A DNA stretch of 18,442 nucleotides, taken from the NCBI GenBank assembly GCA_002683775.1, contig NYTT01000010.1, positions 1 through 18,442 on the forward strand. The letters are read 5' to 3'. Positions 7,305 to 16,377 of this stretch are shown here, one piece after another. Numbering within the stretch: the stretch's first letter is position 1; every line of letters starts with the position of its first letter. Position numbers and translations under genes: made by a program. The notes under the pieces were generated by a model. That model saw nothing but the letters and a program-made list of their open reading frames with translations. It was not told where the DNA came from and did no database searches. The stretch comes from Flavobacteriales bacterium. Its GTDB lineage: Bacteria; Bacteroidota; Bacteroidia; Flavobacteriales; BACL11.

Positions 7305-10300
7305 ATGAAGAAAATACAAAATACAGTTCAAGCTCAAGATATTAACTCTATTAAGATTAGTTTGTCATCACCAGAAGATATTTTGTCAAAGTCATCAGGT
7401 GAAGTAACAAAACCAGAAACTATTAATTATAGGACATACAAGCCTGAAAGTGGTGGATTGTTTTGTGAAAGAGTCTTCGGACCTACTAAAGATTATGAGT
7501 GTCATTGTGGAAAATATAAAAGAATCAGATACAAAGGAATTGTATGTGATAGATGTGGCGTTGAAGTTACTGAGAAGAAAGTTAGAAGGGAAAGAATTGG
7601 ACATATTAGTCTAGTTGTTCCAGTAGCTCATATTTGGTATTTTAGAACATTACCAAATAAAATAGGATATCTACTTGGTTTATCTTCAAAGCAACTCGAT
7701 ATGATTGTTTATTATGAACGTTATGTTGTTATTAATGCCCCAGAAGGTATTGTTAATACAGAGGGTGAACCAGTAAAATATTTAGACTTTTTATCTGAAG
7801 AAGAGTATTTAGATATTTTAGATGCTCAACCAGCTGAAAATCAATATCTATCTGAAGATGATCCTAATAGATTTGTTGCAAAAATGGGTGGAGAAGCTAT
7901 TCATGATTTATTAGCTAAAATAAATTTAGATGAGCTCTCTTACAAACTTAGATATGATGCAGATAATGAAACTTCACAACAAAGAAAGAAAGAATCTTTA
8001 AAAAGACTACAAATCATTGAGTTAATGAGGGAAGGGCAAACACACACTGAGAATAGACCCGAATGGATGACTGTTAAGGTTATTCCGGTTATACCTCCAG
8101 AGTTACGACCGCTTGTTCCCTTAGATGGAGGAAGGTTTGCTACATCTGATCTTAATGATTTATATAGAAGAGTTATTATTAGAAATAATAGATTAAAAAG
8201 ATTAATGGAGATTAATGCTCCCGAAATAATTTTAAGAAATGAGAAGCGAATGTTGCAGGAATCTGTCGATGCATTATTTGATAATTCAAGAAAATCTGCA
8301 GCTGTTAAGACAGATGGAAAGAGAGCGTTAAAATCATTGTCAGACTCACTTAAAGGTAAACAAGGAAGATTTAGGCAGAATCTTTTAGGTAAAAGAGTTG
8401 ATTATTCTGCACGTTCAGTTATTGTAGTTGGTCCTGAAATGCAAATGCATGAATGTGGGCTTCCAAAAGATATGGCAGCTGAATTATATAAACCATTTAT
8501 CATAAGAAAACTTATTGAAAGAGGTATCGTTAAGACAGTTAAATCTGCTAAAAAGATTATAGACGCAAGAGAATCTGTTGTTTGGGACATATTAGAAAAT
8601 GTCATGAAAGGCCACCCAGTATTGTTAAATAGAGCTCCAACATTACATAGACTTGGGATACAAGCATTTCAACCTAAGATGATTGAAGGAAAGGCTATCC
8701 AGCTTCACCCACTAGCATGTGCTGCTTTTAATGCTGATTTTGATGGTGATCAAATGGCTGTTCACTTGCCTTTAGGAACTGCTGCAATTCTTGAAGCTCA
8801 GGTTCTAATGTTAGCTTCACATAATATCTTGAATCCTGCTAATGGATCACCTATTACTATTCCTTCTCAGGACATGATTCTTGGTCTATATTACATGACT
8901 AAAGAAAAGAAATCAATAGATAATGATAAGGTTAAAGGAGATGGAATGACATTCTATTCTCTTGAAGAAGTTAAAATTGCTTATAATGAGAAAATTGCAG
9001 ATTTACACGCATTAATTAAAGTAAGAATAATTGATAAATCTGGTAATAATAGAATAATTAATACAACCGTTGGTAGAGTTCTATTTAACGAATTTGTACC
9101 AGAACAAGTTAATTTTGTAAATGACTTGCTAACTAAAAAAGCTCTTAGAAATATTATAGGTGACGTACTTGAGAAGTGTGGAATTGCAAGGACAGTTCAT
9201 TTTCTTGATGCAATTAAGAAAATTGGTTTTAATATGGCATTTAGAGGTGGACTATCTTTTAACCTTGGAGATGTTATTGTTCCTGAAGAAAAAGAAGGAT
9301 TGATAGCAGATGCTAACAAGAAAGTAGAGGGTATTAAAAATAACTATGCAATGGGTTTCATCACAAATAATGAAAGATACAATCAAGTTATTGATGTTTG
9401 GACTACGACCAATGCTAGGTTGACTGATACTGTAATGAAAAATATTAGTTCAGATAAACAAGGTTTTAATTCTGTTTTTATGATGCTTGATTCAGGTGCA
9501 AGGGGTTCAAAAGAACAAATACGACAGTTGTCAGGTATGAGGGGGTTAATGGCTAAGCCTAAAAAATCTGGAGATCATGGAGAGTCTATTATTGAAAACC
9601 CAATTACAACAAACTTCAGAGAAGGATTATCAATTCTAGAATATTTTATCTCTACTCACGGTGCTCGTAAAGGGCTAGCAGATACTGCTCTTAAAACAGC
9701 TGATGCTGGTTATTTAACAAGAAGATTAGTAGATGTAGCTCAAGATGTAATTATTACTGAAGATGATTGTGGTACATTAAAAGGACTAGATGTTTATGCA
9801 CTTAAAGTAAATGATGATGTCTTAGAATCATTAGCTGAAAGAATTTCAGGAAGAATAAGTATGATAGATGTTGTTCATCCGGAAAGCAACAAGACTTTGG
9901 TTGAAGCAAATGAGATGATTACTTACACTCTTGCAAAATTAATAGAAGAATCTGGAATTGAATGCGTTGAAGTTCGATCTGCATTAACTTGCCAGACTAG
10001 AAGAGGAATTTGTAAGCAATGTTATGGGAAATCGTTATCTACTAGTAGAATGGCACAAGTAGGTGAAACTGTAGGTGTTGTTGCAGCTCAATCTGTAGGG
10101 GAACCAGGAACCCAATTAACATTAAGAACATTTCATGTTGGTGGTACTGCATCTCGGTCTGAAGTTGATTCATCCATAGTTATTAAGAAAGATGGTAAAC
10201 TTGAGATTGATGATTTAAGAACAGTTGTCTCTAAAAATAAGTCAGGAAAAACAACAGAGATTGTTGTTTCACGAGCAGCTGAAACAAAGGTTATTGATGA

Positions 10301-11603
10301 AAATGGAGTTATTATTTCTACATCAATAGTTCCTTATGGATCAACTATTTTTATTAAAGAAGGTAAAGTTAGAAAAGGAGACGTGGTTTGTGAATGGGAT
10401 CCATATAATGCTGTAATTGTTTCTGAAATTGCAGGTAAAATTGAATTTATTGATATTACTGAGGGAGTTTCATATAGGAAAGAATCTGATGAGCAAACTG
10501 GTTATCAAGAAAAAGTAATTATTGATAGTAGAACTAAAACAATTTCTCCTTCACTTGCTATTGGAGATAAAAATTATTCTCTTCCAGTTGGTGCTCATCT
10601 TGCCGTTGAAGATGGTGCTAAGGTTAATGCTGGAGAAATTTTAGTTAAGATACCAAGATCTGGTGGATCTTCTGGAGATATTACTGGTGGATTACCAAGG
10701 GTAACAGAGATGTTTGAAGCAAGAAACCCTTCCAATCCAGCTGTTGTTTCTGAAGTAGATGGTTCTGTAACTTTCGGTAAGATTATTAGAGGTAATAGAC
10801 AAATAATTATTACTACAAAAACAGGTGAAACTAAAAAGTATTTAGTTAAATTATCTAAACAAATTTTAGTTCAAGAAAATGATTACGTAAAAGCTGGTAT
10901 GCCATTATGTGATGGAGTTATTACTCCTGCAGATATACTCGCTATAAAAGGTGTTGTAGAAGTTCAGCAATATATTGTAAATGAGATCCAAGATGTTTAT
11001 AGACTTCAAGGGGTTAAGATTAATGATAAACATTTTGAAGTATTAGTTCGTCAAATGATGAGAAAGGTGAAAATTGCGTACTCTGGTGACACATTCTTTT
11101 TAGAAGATTCTTTAGTCGGAAAAGATTCATTTCAAAAACAGAATGATGAATTATTTGGAATGAAAATAATTACTGATGCTGGAGATTCAGATGAGTTTAA
11201 AGCAGGTCAGATTATTTCTCCAAGAGAGTTAAGAGTAGAAAATTCTAGACTTAAGAGAAAAGATGCTTCTGAAGTACAAGCAAGAGATACTGTTGCTGCA
11301 ATTGGTATTCCTGTTCTGCAAGGAATAACACGTGCTTCACTTCAAGTTGACTCATGGATTTCTGCCGCTTCTTTCCAACAAACTACTAAAGTTCTTAATG
11401 AAGCTGCTATTAATGCTAAAAGAGATAATTTAATTGGTTTAAAAGAAAATGTAATTATTGGTAAGAAAATACCTGCAGGAACAGGCTTAATTAATACCGA
11501 AGAGACTGTTGTTGGTTCACAGGAAGAATATGATGCTTTAGTTAAACTTAAAGAAGAAGCAGATAAAATTACTAATGAAGAAATTGTTCACTCTGAAGAA
11601 TAA
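7305..11603 (+). CDS. rpoC: RNA polymerase beta' subunit
   Basis: RpoC carries the catalytic magnesium site and the clamp. Starting at ATG 7305 the product has 1432 residues, normal for the phylum; a TTG at 7290 would overlap rpoB by 8 nt and is less likely. Zinc site 1 is C66, C68, C81, C84 (CHCGKY to CDRCG). The catalytic loop NADFDGD is at 476-482, with D478, D480 and D482 binding magnesium. Zinc site 2 is C822, C896, C903, C906 (CQTRRGICKQC). The bridge-helix/trigger-loop region QSVGEPGTQLTLRTFHVGG is at 929-947. All key residues are intact. It is co-transcribed with rpoB and followed after 10 nt by the DUF3467 gene. Confidence 0.97.
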   Translation: MKKIQNTVQAQDINSIKISLSSPEDILSKSSGEVTKPETINYRTYKPESGGLFCERVFGPTKDYECHCGKYKRIRYKGIVCDRCGVEVTEKKVRRERIGHISLVVPVAHIWYFRTLPNKIGYLLGLSSKQLDMIVYYERYVVINAPEGIVNTEGEPVKYLDFLSEEEYLDILDAQPAENQYLSEDDPNRFVAKMGGEAIHDLLAKINLDELSYKLRYDADNETSQQRKKESLKRLQIIELMREGQTHTENRPEWMTVKVIPVIPPELRPLVPLDGGRFATSDLNDLYRRVIIRNNRLKRLMEINAPEIILRNEKRMLQESVDALFDNSRKSAAVKTDGKRALKSLSDSLKGKQGRFRQNLLGKRVDYSARSVIVVGPEMQMHECGLPKDMAAELYKPFIIRKLIERGIVKTVKSAKKIIDARESVVWDILENVMKGHPVLLNRAPTLHRLGIQAFQPKMIEGKAIQLHPLACAAFNADFDGDQMAVHLPLGTAAILEAQVLMLASHNILNPANGSPITIPSQDMILGLYYMTKEKKSIDNDKVKGDGMTFYSLEEVKIAYNEKIADLHALIKVRIIDKSGNNRIINTTVGRVLFNEFVPEQVNFVNDLLTKKALRNIIGDVLEKCGIARTVHFLDAIKKIGFNMAFRGGLSFNLGDVIVPEEKEGLIADANKKVEGIKNNYAMGFITNNERYNQVIDVWTTTNARLTDTVMKNISSDKQGFNSVFMMLDSGARGSKEQIRQLSGMRGLMAKPKKSGDHGESIIENPITTNFREGLSILEYFISTHGARKGLADTALKTADAGYLTRRLVDVAQDVIITEDDCGTLKGLDVYALKVNDDVLESLAERISGRISMIDVVHPESNKTLVEANEMITYTLAKLIEESGIECVEVRSALTCQTRRGICKQCYGKSLSTSRMAQVGETVGVVAAQSVGEPGTQLTLRTFHVGGTASRSEVDSSIVIKKDGKLEIDDLRTVVSKNKSGKTTEIVVSRAAETKVIDENGVIISTSIVPYGSTIFIKEGKVRKGDVVCEWDPYNAVIVSEIAGKIEFIDITEGVSYRKESDEQTGYQEKVIIDSRTKTISPSLAIGDKNYSLPVGAHLAVEDGAKVNAGEILVKIPRSGGSSGDITGGLPRVTEMFEARNPSNPAVVSEVDGSVTFGKIIRGNRQIIITTKTGETKKYLVKLSKQILVQENDYVKAGMPLCDGVITPADILAIKGVVEVQQYIVNEIQDVYRLQGVKINDKHFEVLVRQMMRKVKIAYSGDTFFLEDSLVGKDSFQKQNDELFGMKIITDAGDSDEFKAGQIISPRELRVENSRLKRKDASEVQARDTVAAIGIPVLQGITRASLQVDSWISAASFQQTTKVLNEAAINAKRDNLIGLKENVIIGKKIPAGTGLINTEETVVGSQEEYDALVKLKEEADKITNEEIVHSEE

Positions 11604-11613
11604 ATAATTTATT

Positions 11614-11928
11614 ATGAATGATGATAAAAAAAAAGATGGTCTAAATATCGAACTTTCTGATACTATTGCAGAAGGAACATATAGTAATTTAGCAATTATT
11701 AACCACTCACCTTCTGAATTCGTAGTAGATTTTATTCAAATGATGCCAGGTATTCCTAAAGCTAAAGTTAAATCAAGAGTTATTTTAACACCTCAGCATG
11801 CAAAGCGTTTTATGAAGGCGCTTTCTGAAAATGTACGTAAATTTGAAAATCAACACGGGGAAATTAAGGATATTGATCCAACTAAAGGAATTCCAATGAA
11901 TTTTGGTGGACCTACACCTATAGCGTAA
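11614..11928 (+). CDS. DUF3467 family small protein
   Basis: This 104-residue protein belongs to the DUF3467 family, which is commonly found directly after rpoC in Bacteroidota. The family's hallmarks are clear: INIELSD-type start (here LNIELSDTIAEGTYSNLAII), SEFVVDFIQMMPGIPKAKVKSR, and VILTPQHAKRFMKALSENVRKFE, ending with a short Gly/Pro-rich tail (MNFGGPTPIA). It has no signal peptide or membrane span, so it is probably cytoplasmic. Its molecular role is unknown to me; the linkage to rpoBC suggests a link with transcription, but that is inference. It is 10 nt after rpoC and 22 nt before a terminator, so it is the last gene of the block. Confidence 0.9.
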   Translation: MNDDKKKDGLNIELSDTIAEGTYSNLAIINHSPSEFVVDFIQMMPGIPKAKVKSRVILTPQHAKRFMKALSENVRKFENQHGEIKDIDPTKGIPMNFGGPTPIA

Positions 11929-11950
11929 TAAAATGTACTTCAATAACATG

Positions 11951-11980
11951 AAAAATCCTACTTAATGTAGGATTTTTTTT
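11951..11980. terminator. Bidirectional intrinsic terminator after the rpoBC block
   Basis: A perfect 11-bp inverted repeat (AAAAATCCTAC at 11951-11961, GTAGGATTTTT at 11967-11977, loop TTAAT) runs into a T-tract through 11980. The A-run on the other side gives a T-run when read on the minus strand. It lies between the DUF3467 gene and the convergent pruA, so it can end both transcripts. Confidence 0.88.
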
Positions 11981-12000
11981 ATATTTAGGTAGTAATTACT

Positions 12001-13626
12001 TTATCCTAAAAAAGGATATTTGTAATCTTTAGCAGGTACAAATGTTTCCTTAATAGTTCTGGGAGACACCCATCTCAGTAAATTTAATATTGATCCTGCT
12101 TTATCATTTGTTCCAGATCCCCTAGCTCCACCAAAAGGCTGCTGACCTACAACAGCACCTGTCGGTTTGTCATTTATGTAAAAGTTACCTGCTGCATTTT
12201 CAAGTCTTTTTGTGGCATATTCAATTGCATATCTATCTTGAGAAATTACAGCACCTGTCAAAGCATATTCTGATGTCTCATCTACTAATTCTATTGTTTC
12301 TTCCCATTTTTCAGAGTCATATACATAAATTGTAATTACTGGACCAAATACTTCTTCAACCATAGTTTTAAACTTTGGATTGGTTGTTACTATAATTGTT
12401 GGTTCAATATAGTATCCTACCGATTTATCATATTTTCCACCAGCAATAATTTTAGCTTCATCAGATGATTTTGCAAACTCAATATATGAAGATATACTAT
12501 CAAATGCTTTTTCAGAAATAACAGCATTAATAAAGTTGGAGGTATCTTCTGGACCACCCATTTTAAAACTTAAACAGTCACTTACAATCTGATCTTTAAC
12601 TTTTTCCCAAATGTTATTTGGAATATAGGCACGCGAAGCGGCAGAACATTTTTGTCCTTGAAATTCAAAAGCACCTCTAGAAATTGCTGTTGCTACTTCA
12701 TTTGATTTTGCAGAATAATGAGCAATGATAAAATCCTTTCCACCTGTTTCTCCGACAATTCTTGGATATGTTCTGTATTTTTCAATATTATTTCCAATTG
12801 ATTTCCATAATGTGCGAAAGACATCAGTACTTCCTGTAAAATGTAGTCCTGCAAAATGTTTGCTTTCAAAGATAACTTTAGAAATTGTTTTACCACTTAC
12901 AGTGACCATATTTATTACGCCATCAGGAAGGCCAGCTTCTTGAAATAGCTCCATTATTACTTTGGCAGAAAAAATCTGTGTTTCAGCTGGCTTCCAGATA
13001 ATTACGTTTCCCAACATAGCTGGAGCAGCACAGAGGTTTGCACATATTGATGTAAAGTTAAATGGTGTTAAAGCAAAAATAAAACCTTCTAATGGACGAT
13101 GCTCTAGCCGATTCCATGTTCCAGGTAGTGATTCGGGCTGTTCTTTGTAAAGTTGACTCATGTACTGAACATTAAATTTAAAGAAATCTATTAGTTCACA
13201 TGCAGCATCAATTTCAGCTTGCATAACATTCTTGCTTTGACCAAGCATTGTAGCTGCATTTAGTTTTGAACGAAATGGACCAGCTAATAAATCTGCAGCC
13301 TTTAAGAAAATAGCTGCTCGATTTTCCCATTTCATGTTTGCCCAATTTTTCTTAGCGGCTAATGCTGCATCTATAGCTTCATTTACTTCTTTCTCACCAC
13401 CATAGTTAGAGTTTCCAATAACATGGTTATGTTCATGAGGTGGAGATAAATCTCTTTTGTCTTCTGTAAATACTTTTTTGTTTCCAATATACATTGGTAT
13501 ATCTACTTTAGAGTTATACATTGCTTTATATTCAGCTAAAAGTTCTTTTCGCTCTCTGCTGTTTAAAGTATATTCCTTAACTGGTTCATTTGTTGCTGTA
13601 GGTATATTGTAAAATCCGTTTGACAT
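12001..13626 (-). CDS. pruA: L-glutamate gamma-semialdehyde (1-pyrroline-5-carboxylate) dehydrogenase
   Basis: This enzyme oxidises glutamate-gamma-semialdehyde, the hydrolysed form of pyrroline-5-carboxylate, to glutamate with NAD+, the second step of proline catabolism. At 541 residues it is the stand-alone form close in length to eukaryotic ALDH4A1, not a PutA fusion. Aldehyde dehydrogenase features in order: ALTPFNFTS with N190, IWKPAE with K212, the FTGST nucleotide loop (263-267), GETGGKD with general-base E293, FQGQKCSAASR with nucleophile C327, EEVFGPV (424-430) and PFGGARGSGTNDKAG (498-511). The C327/E293 spacing of 34 equals that of the human enzyme. The start ATG (13624-13626) is directly preceded by 13 A residues. 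No proline dehydrogenase gene is in the window. Confidence 0.94.
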   Translation of the reverse strand: MSNGFYNIPTATNEPVKEYTLNSRERKELLAEYKAMYNSKVDIPMYIGNKKVFTEDKRDLSPPHEHNHVIGNSNYGGEKEVNEAIDAALAAKKNWANMKWENRAAIFLKAADLLAGPFRSKLNAATMLGQSKNVMQAEIDAACELIDFFKFNVQYMSQLYKEQPESLPGTWNRLEHRPLEGFIFALTPFNFTSICANLCAAPAMLGNVIIWKPAETQIFSAKVIMELFQEAGLPDGVINMVTVSGKTISKVIFESKHFAGLHFTGSTDVFRTLWKSIGNNIEKYRTYPRIVGETGGKDFIIAHYSAKSNEVATAISRGAFEFQGQKCSAASRAYIPNNIWEKVKDQIVSDCLSFKMGGPEDTSNFINAVISEKAFDSISSYIEFAKSSDEAKIIAGGKYDKSVGYYIEPTIIVTTNPKFKTMVEEVFGPVITIYVYDSEKWEETIELVDETSEYALTGAVISQDRYAIEYATKRLENAAGNFYINDKPTGAVVGQQPFGGARGSGTNDKAGSILNLLRWVSPRTIKETFVPAKDYKYPFLG

Positions 13627-13639
13627 TTTTTTTTTTTTT
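13627..13639 (-). repeat. Homopolymer A13 leader abutting the pruA start
   Basis: On the minus strand 13 consecutive A residues sit directly before the pruA ATG (T-run 13626-13639 on the plus strand, including the last base of the start codon). It may act as a Shine-Dalgarno-free translation enhancer and is long enough for slipped-strand length change. Confidence 0.7.
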
Positions 13640-13640
13640 A

Positions 13641-13648
13641 CAAATATA
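13641..13648 (-). promoter_or_regulatory. Bacteroidota-type -7 promoter box for pruA
   Basis: Read on the minus strand this is TATATTTG, a full match to the TAnnTTTG -7 consensus of Bacteroidota housekeeping promoters. It lies 14 bp from the start codon, so the transcript would start inside the A-run with a very short leader. No clear TTTG -33 box is seen at the expected distance, which lowers confidence. Confidence 0.45.
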
Positions 13649-13712
13649 GGAATTGTATAAATTTAATGCATTAATTAATGATAACTTAATAAAAATTAAA
13701 TCTAATTTCTTG

Positions 13713-13731
13713 TGATTCTATTTTTGAATCA
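13713..13731 (+). repeat. Inverted repeat TGATTC-N7-GAATCA over a promoter box
   Basis: A perfect 6-bp inverted repeat (13713-13718 and 13726-13731), extendable by a wobble and an A-T pair, encloses the plus-strand -7 box. It could be an operator or a small hairpin. The T16 run begins 5 nt after it, too far for a standard terminator. Confidence 0.4.
13719..13726 (+). promoter_or_regulatory. Bacteroidota-type -7 promoter box for the 857-residue membrane protein gene
   Basis: TATTTTTG matches TAnnTTTG. It lies 67 bp before the ATG at 13794, giving a leader of about 60 nt that includes a T16 run. As on the other strand, no convincing -33 TTTG is visible, so this is a consensus match only. Confidence 0.4.
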
Positions 13732-13736
13732 TACGA

Positions 13737-13752
13737 TTTTTTTTTTTTTTTT
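13737..13752 (+). repeat. Homopolymer T16 in the leader of the membrane protein gene
   Basis: Sixteen consecutive T residues lie 41 nt before the start codon, inside the predicted leader. Tracts of this length are unstable in replication and hard to sequence. Confidence 0.75.
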
Positions 13753-13793
13753 GTTATTATTGCATTTAATATTAACTAAAATTTTACTTATAT

Positions 13794-16367
13794 ATGGATA
13801 TTTTAAATGACATAATGATATTAGGAAACACAGATACTTGGGTATTATTAGTATTTGGTACTCTTTTATCTTTTCTTCCTTTTGCTACTCTTGGTTTTTT
13901 ATTTTCTAAGCATAGAAATGAGGAGCCATCTTATCTAATTAGCTTAGATAGAATTAAAGGTCTTAAAAATGCTTGGACACTTCTAGTATTAATTATTGTA
14001 CCATTTATATTCATTATAAATGTATTTGTTTGGTCAGGCTATGCTTTTTACGTTATGGCACAATTTGCAGCTTGGCTTATTAAAACAATTTATGATATAA
14101 TAGTAGAAAATATTATTATTCCTATAATTAACTTTGTTATTAAACCAATATGGGAATTTATTAAAACTATTTTTCCTCTTTGGAAAATTGTTAAATGGAT
14201 TGTTAGTTCGTTTATTTGGGTGTTTTGGAATATTTTCTGGATGCCAGTAAAAATTATTTTCAAATCACTATATCACTACTGTCTAATTTGGGTATGGGAT
14301 CTTTATAAGACTTCTTTTAATTCAATAAAACGTACTTACAAAAAACCTAGATTAACAGCAACATTTACTGGTGCTTTCTATGCATTAGTAATACTAGGAA
14401 TTTCAATTTACCTATCTATTTTAACAGGATATGAAGTTATAGGCTTTTTAGGTCTTCTGATTGCTACACTTCCTTCTATCAAAGCATACGGAGTAGTGAC
14501 TTCTATGTCTGATGGTGATGATAGAAATCATAATGAACATGGAACAAAGGTGATGCATACAGCATTAAACTATGTTATTGCATCAATAGTTGCAGTAGTT
14601 GTAATTGAGTTATTGTTATTGCTTAGTTGGATTCCAGATTTAGGACTTGTTTTTCTTGGAATCGCTATAAATACAAATGTATTTTTATCAGCTATAGTAA
14701 TTTTATCATTAATTGTTTTGTTTTTTGCACAATCAGTTTTTCCAAATCATCTTTTACACAAAGATGAATCTACCTCAATGCAGGATTCAGTATTAAATTA
14801 TTTGACTGCAATTAAAGAAAAAGGATTGCAATTAGTTTTAGCTACAGTACCTGGTGCAATTTGGATAGCATTAGTTTTAATTATACCTGCAGCTTTAATA
14901 TTTATTTCTGTTGCTGCTTCAGATTCATTGAAAAATCAAGTTTTAGTTGATAGAGCTGCTAGTATTGTAGAAGACAATACTGAAGCAGAACAGGATCTTG
15001 ATAAAGTATTGAATGACTTTACAGTTGAAACTATATCAGATGTTGAAGATGCATTTGAGACTGCAATTGAGCTAAATGTTAGAGCTCATCAAAATAACTT
15101 TGGTTTAGACTTTCCTAATAATGTCATTGAAAATCCAGAAATTATTTTAAATAAATATGAAACTGATTATACTGCCGAACTTCCAAAGATGCTTAAGGGA
15201 GCAATAGATGATACAGTTGAAATTTCTAATCAAATTAAGAAAACAGATAAATTAATTAAAAGAATTTCTAAACATATCAAACAATATGAGAGTCGAAAAT
15301 ATAAGTTTAAAGTTCAAAGAAAGGAAAAAGGCCAAACAAAAAAATCTGATTGGATAACAATTTCCTCTACAGATGATGTAACATCTTTTGTAGATATGAA
15401 TATTGTTGAAGGTAAATCTTATGTCTATAGAGTAAAAGCTTCTAACAAGAATGGAGATTCTGACTACAGTTCAGAATTTGATCATAGAACTTTTAAACGT
15501 AATATTAACTCTCCTTCAAATCTAAGAATTTCATCTGAATATAATTTAAGGTTAGTCTTTGCTTGGAATGACAATTCTACTGGTGAAGATGGATTTGTTA
15601 TTGAAAGAAAACTATCTTCAGAAAAGAATGATAATTGGTCTGAATATGGTTCAGTTGGATCTGATGTTACACAGTATGTTGTTTCTGATGTTAGATCTAA
15701 GCACGTTGAAAAATATGATTATCGTGTATTAGCTAAGGGCCTTGGGGATATCTCAAAACCTTCTGCTACAAGATCATATCAATTAAAATTGAATTCTCCA
15801 TATTCAATAAGGAAAGAGCAGTCAAATCTAAAAAGTACTTTAATTGATTGGGCTTATAATTTTGGATATGATACAGATAGATGGTCCTGGAAAAAATTCA
15901 CAAAGAATAAAGGTGAGGTTACTCCCAATATTACTGATGGAGTTTTGGGTAATGAAGAGAAATCTTTAGCTCAAATCATGCAAGATAAAATTAATAAAGA
16001 AACTGAGAAACTAGCAAAGTTAAATGAAGATTTAGTCTTTGGAAAAGATAAGGTGTCAATGTTTGAAGGACTTGTTAAGTATGATGAATCACAGATTACA
16101 ATGCTTAGATTTTTTAAAAATTTAGCAATGTTATTTGCAATATTATTTACGGCATTGTTCGGAGGAATGCTCCTGTCTGTAGCTATGTCATATTTAGCTT
16201 CTTTGTTCTACAATGCCTTCAAAATTCGTTCTGAAGAACCTATATATATAATGTCATTGATTAATGAAGAAAAAGCAAAAGATAAGAATCAACCTTTATT
16301 AGCATTCTCTATTTGGTTTATACTGATTTTATCAACTTTTGCTGGAAGTTTTATTTCTCAACTGTAA
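13794..16367 (+). CDS. Polytopic membrane protein with coiled coil and fibronectin-III-like region, unknown function
   Basis: I do not recognise this 857-residue protein. Hydrophobic segments are at about 14-37, 60-80, 190-228, 258-313, 345-375, 775-807 and 836-855. Residues 120-168 are very tryptophan-rich (8 Trp in 49). A large soluble part (about 376-770) contains acidic helical sequence, a coiled coil (about 470-500), a fibronectin-III-like half (500-565, ending YVYRVKASNKNGDSDYS), a full fibronectin-III-like domain (572-663, with FAWNDNSTGEDGFVIERK and YDYRVLAKG) and a second coiled coil (722-748). The motif R-x-E-E-P-x-Y-x-x-S-L occurs at 41-51 and again at 812-822, each between membrane segments. 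Basic loops suggest these motifs face the cytoplasm and the fibronectin-like part the periplasm. It is followed after 10 nt by a coiled-coil protein gene, probably one operon. Confidence 0.85.
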   Translation: MDILNDIMILGNTDTWVLLVFGTLLSFLPFATLGFLFSKHRNEEPSYLISLDRIKGLKNAWTLLVLIIVPFIFIINVFVWSGYAFYVMAQFAAWLIKTIYDIIVENIIIPIINFVIKPIWEFIKTIFPLWKIVKWIVSSFIWVFWNIFWMPVKIIFKSLYHYCLIWVWDLYKTSFNSIKRTYKKPRLTATFTGAFYALVILGISIYLSILTGYEVIGFLGLLIATLPSIKAYGVVTSMSDGDDRNHNEHGTKVMHTALNYVIASIVAVVVIELLLLLSWIPDLGLVFLGIAINTNVFLSAIVILSLIVLFFAQSVFPNHLLHKDESTSMQDSVLNYLTAIKEKGLQLVLATVPGAIWIALVLIIPAALIFISVAASDSLKNQVLVDRAASIVEDNTEAEQDLDKVLNDFTVETISDVEDAFETAIELNVRAHQNNFGLDFPNNVIENPEIILNKYETDYTAELPKMLKGAIDDTVEISNQIKKTDKLIKRISKHIKQYESRKYKFKVQRKEKGQTKKSDWITISSTDDVTSFVDMNIVEGKSYVYRVKASNKNGDSDYSSEFDHRTFKRNINSPSNLRISSEYNLRLVFAWNDNSTGEDGFVIERKLSSEKNDNWSEYGSVGSDVTQYVVSDVRSKHVEKYDYRVLAKGLGDISKPSATRSYQLKLNSPYSIRKEQSNLKSTLIDWAYNFGYDTDRWSWKKFTKNKGEVTPNITDGVLGNEEKSLAQIMQDKINKETEKLAKLNEDLVFGKDKVSMFEGLVKYDESQITMLRFFKNLAMLFAILFTALFGGMLLSVAMSYLASLFYNAFKIRSEEPIYIMSLINEEKAKDKNQPLLAFSIWFILILSTFAGSFISQL

Positions 16368-16377
16368 TAAATAAATA

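Noticed and set aside
12725..13150. Plus-strand frames opposite pruA
   Set aside because: They lie entirely within pruA, which has intact catalytic motifs; the antisense products show no recognisable domain.
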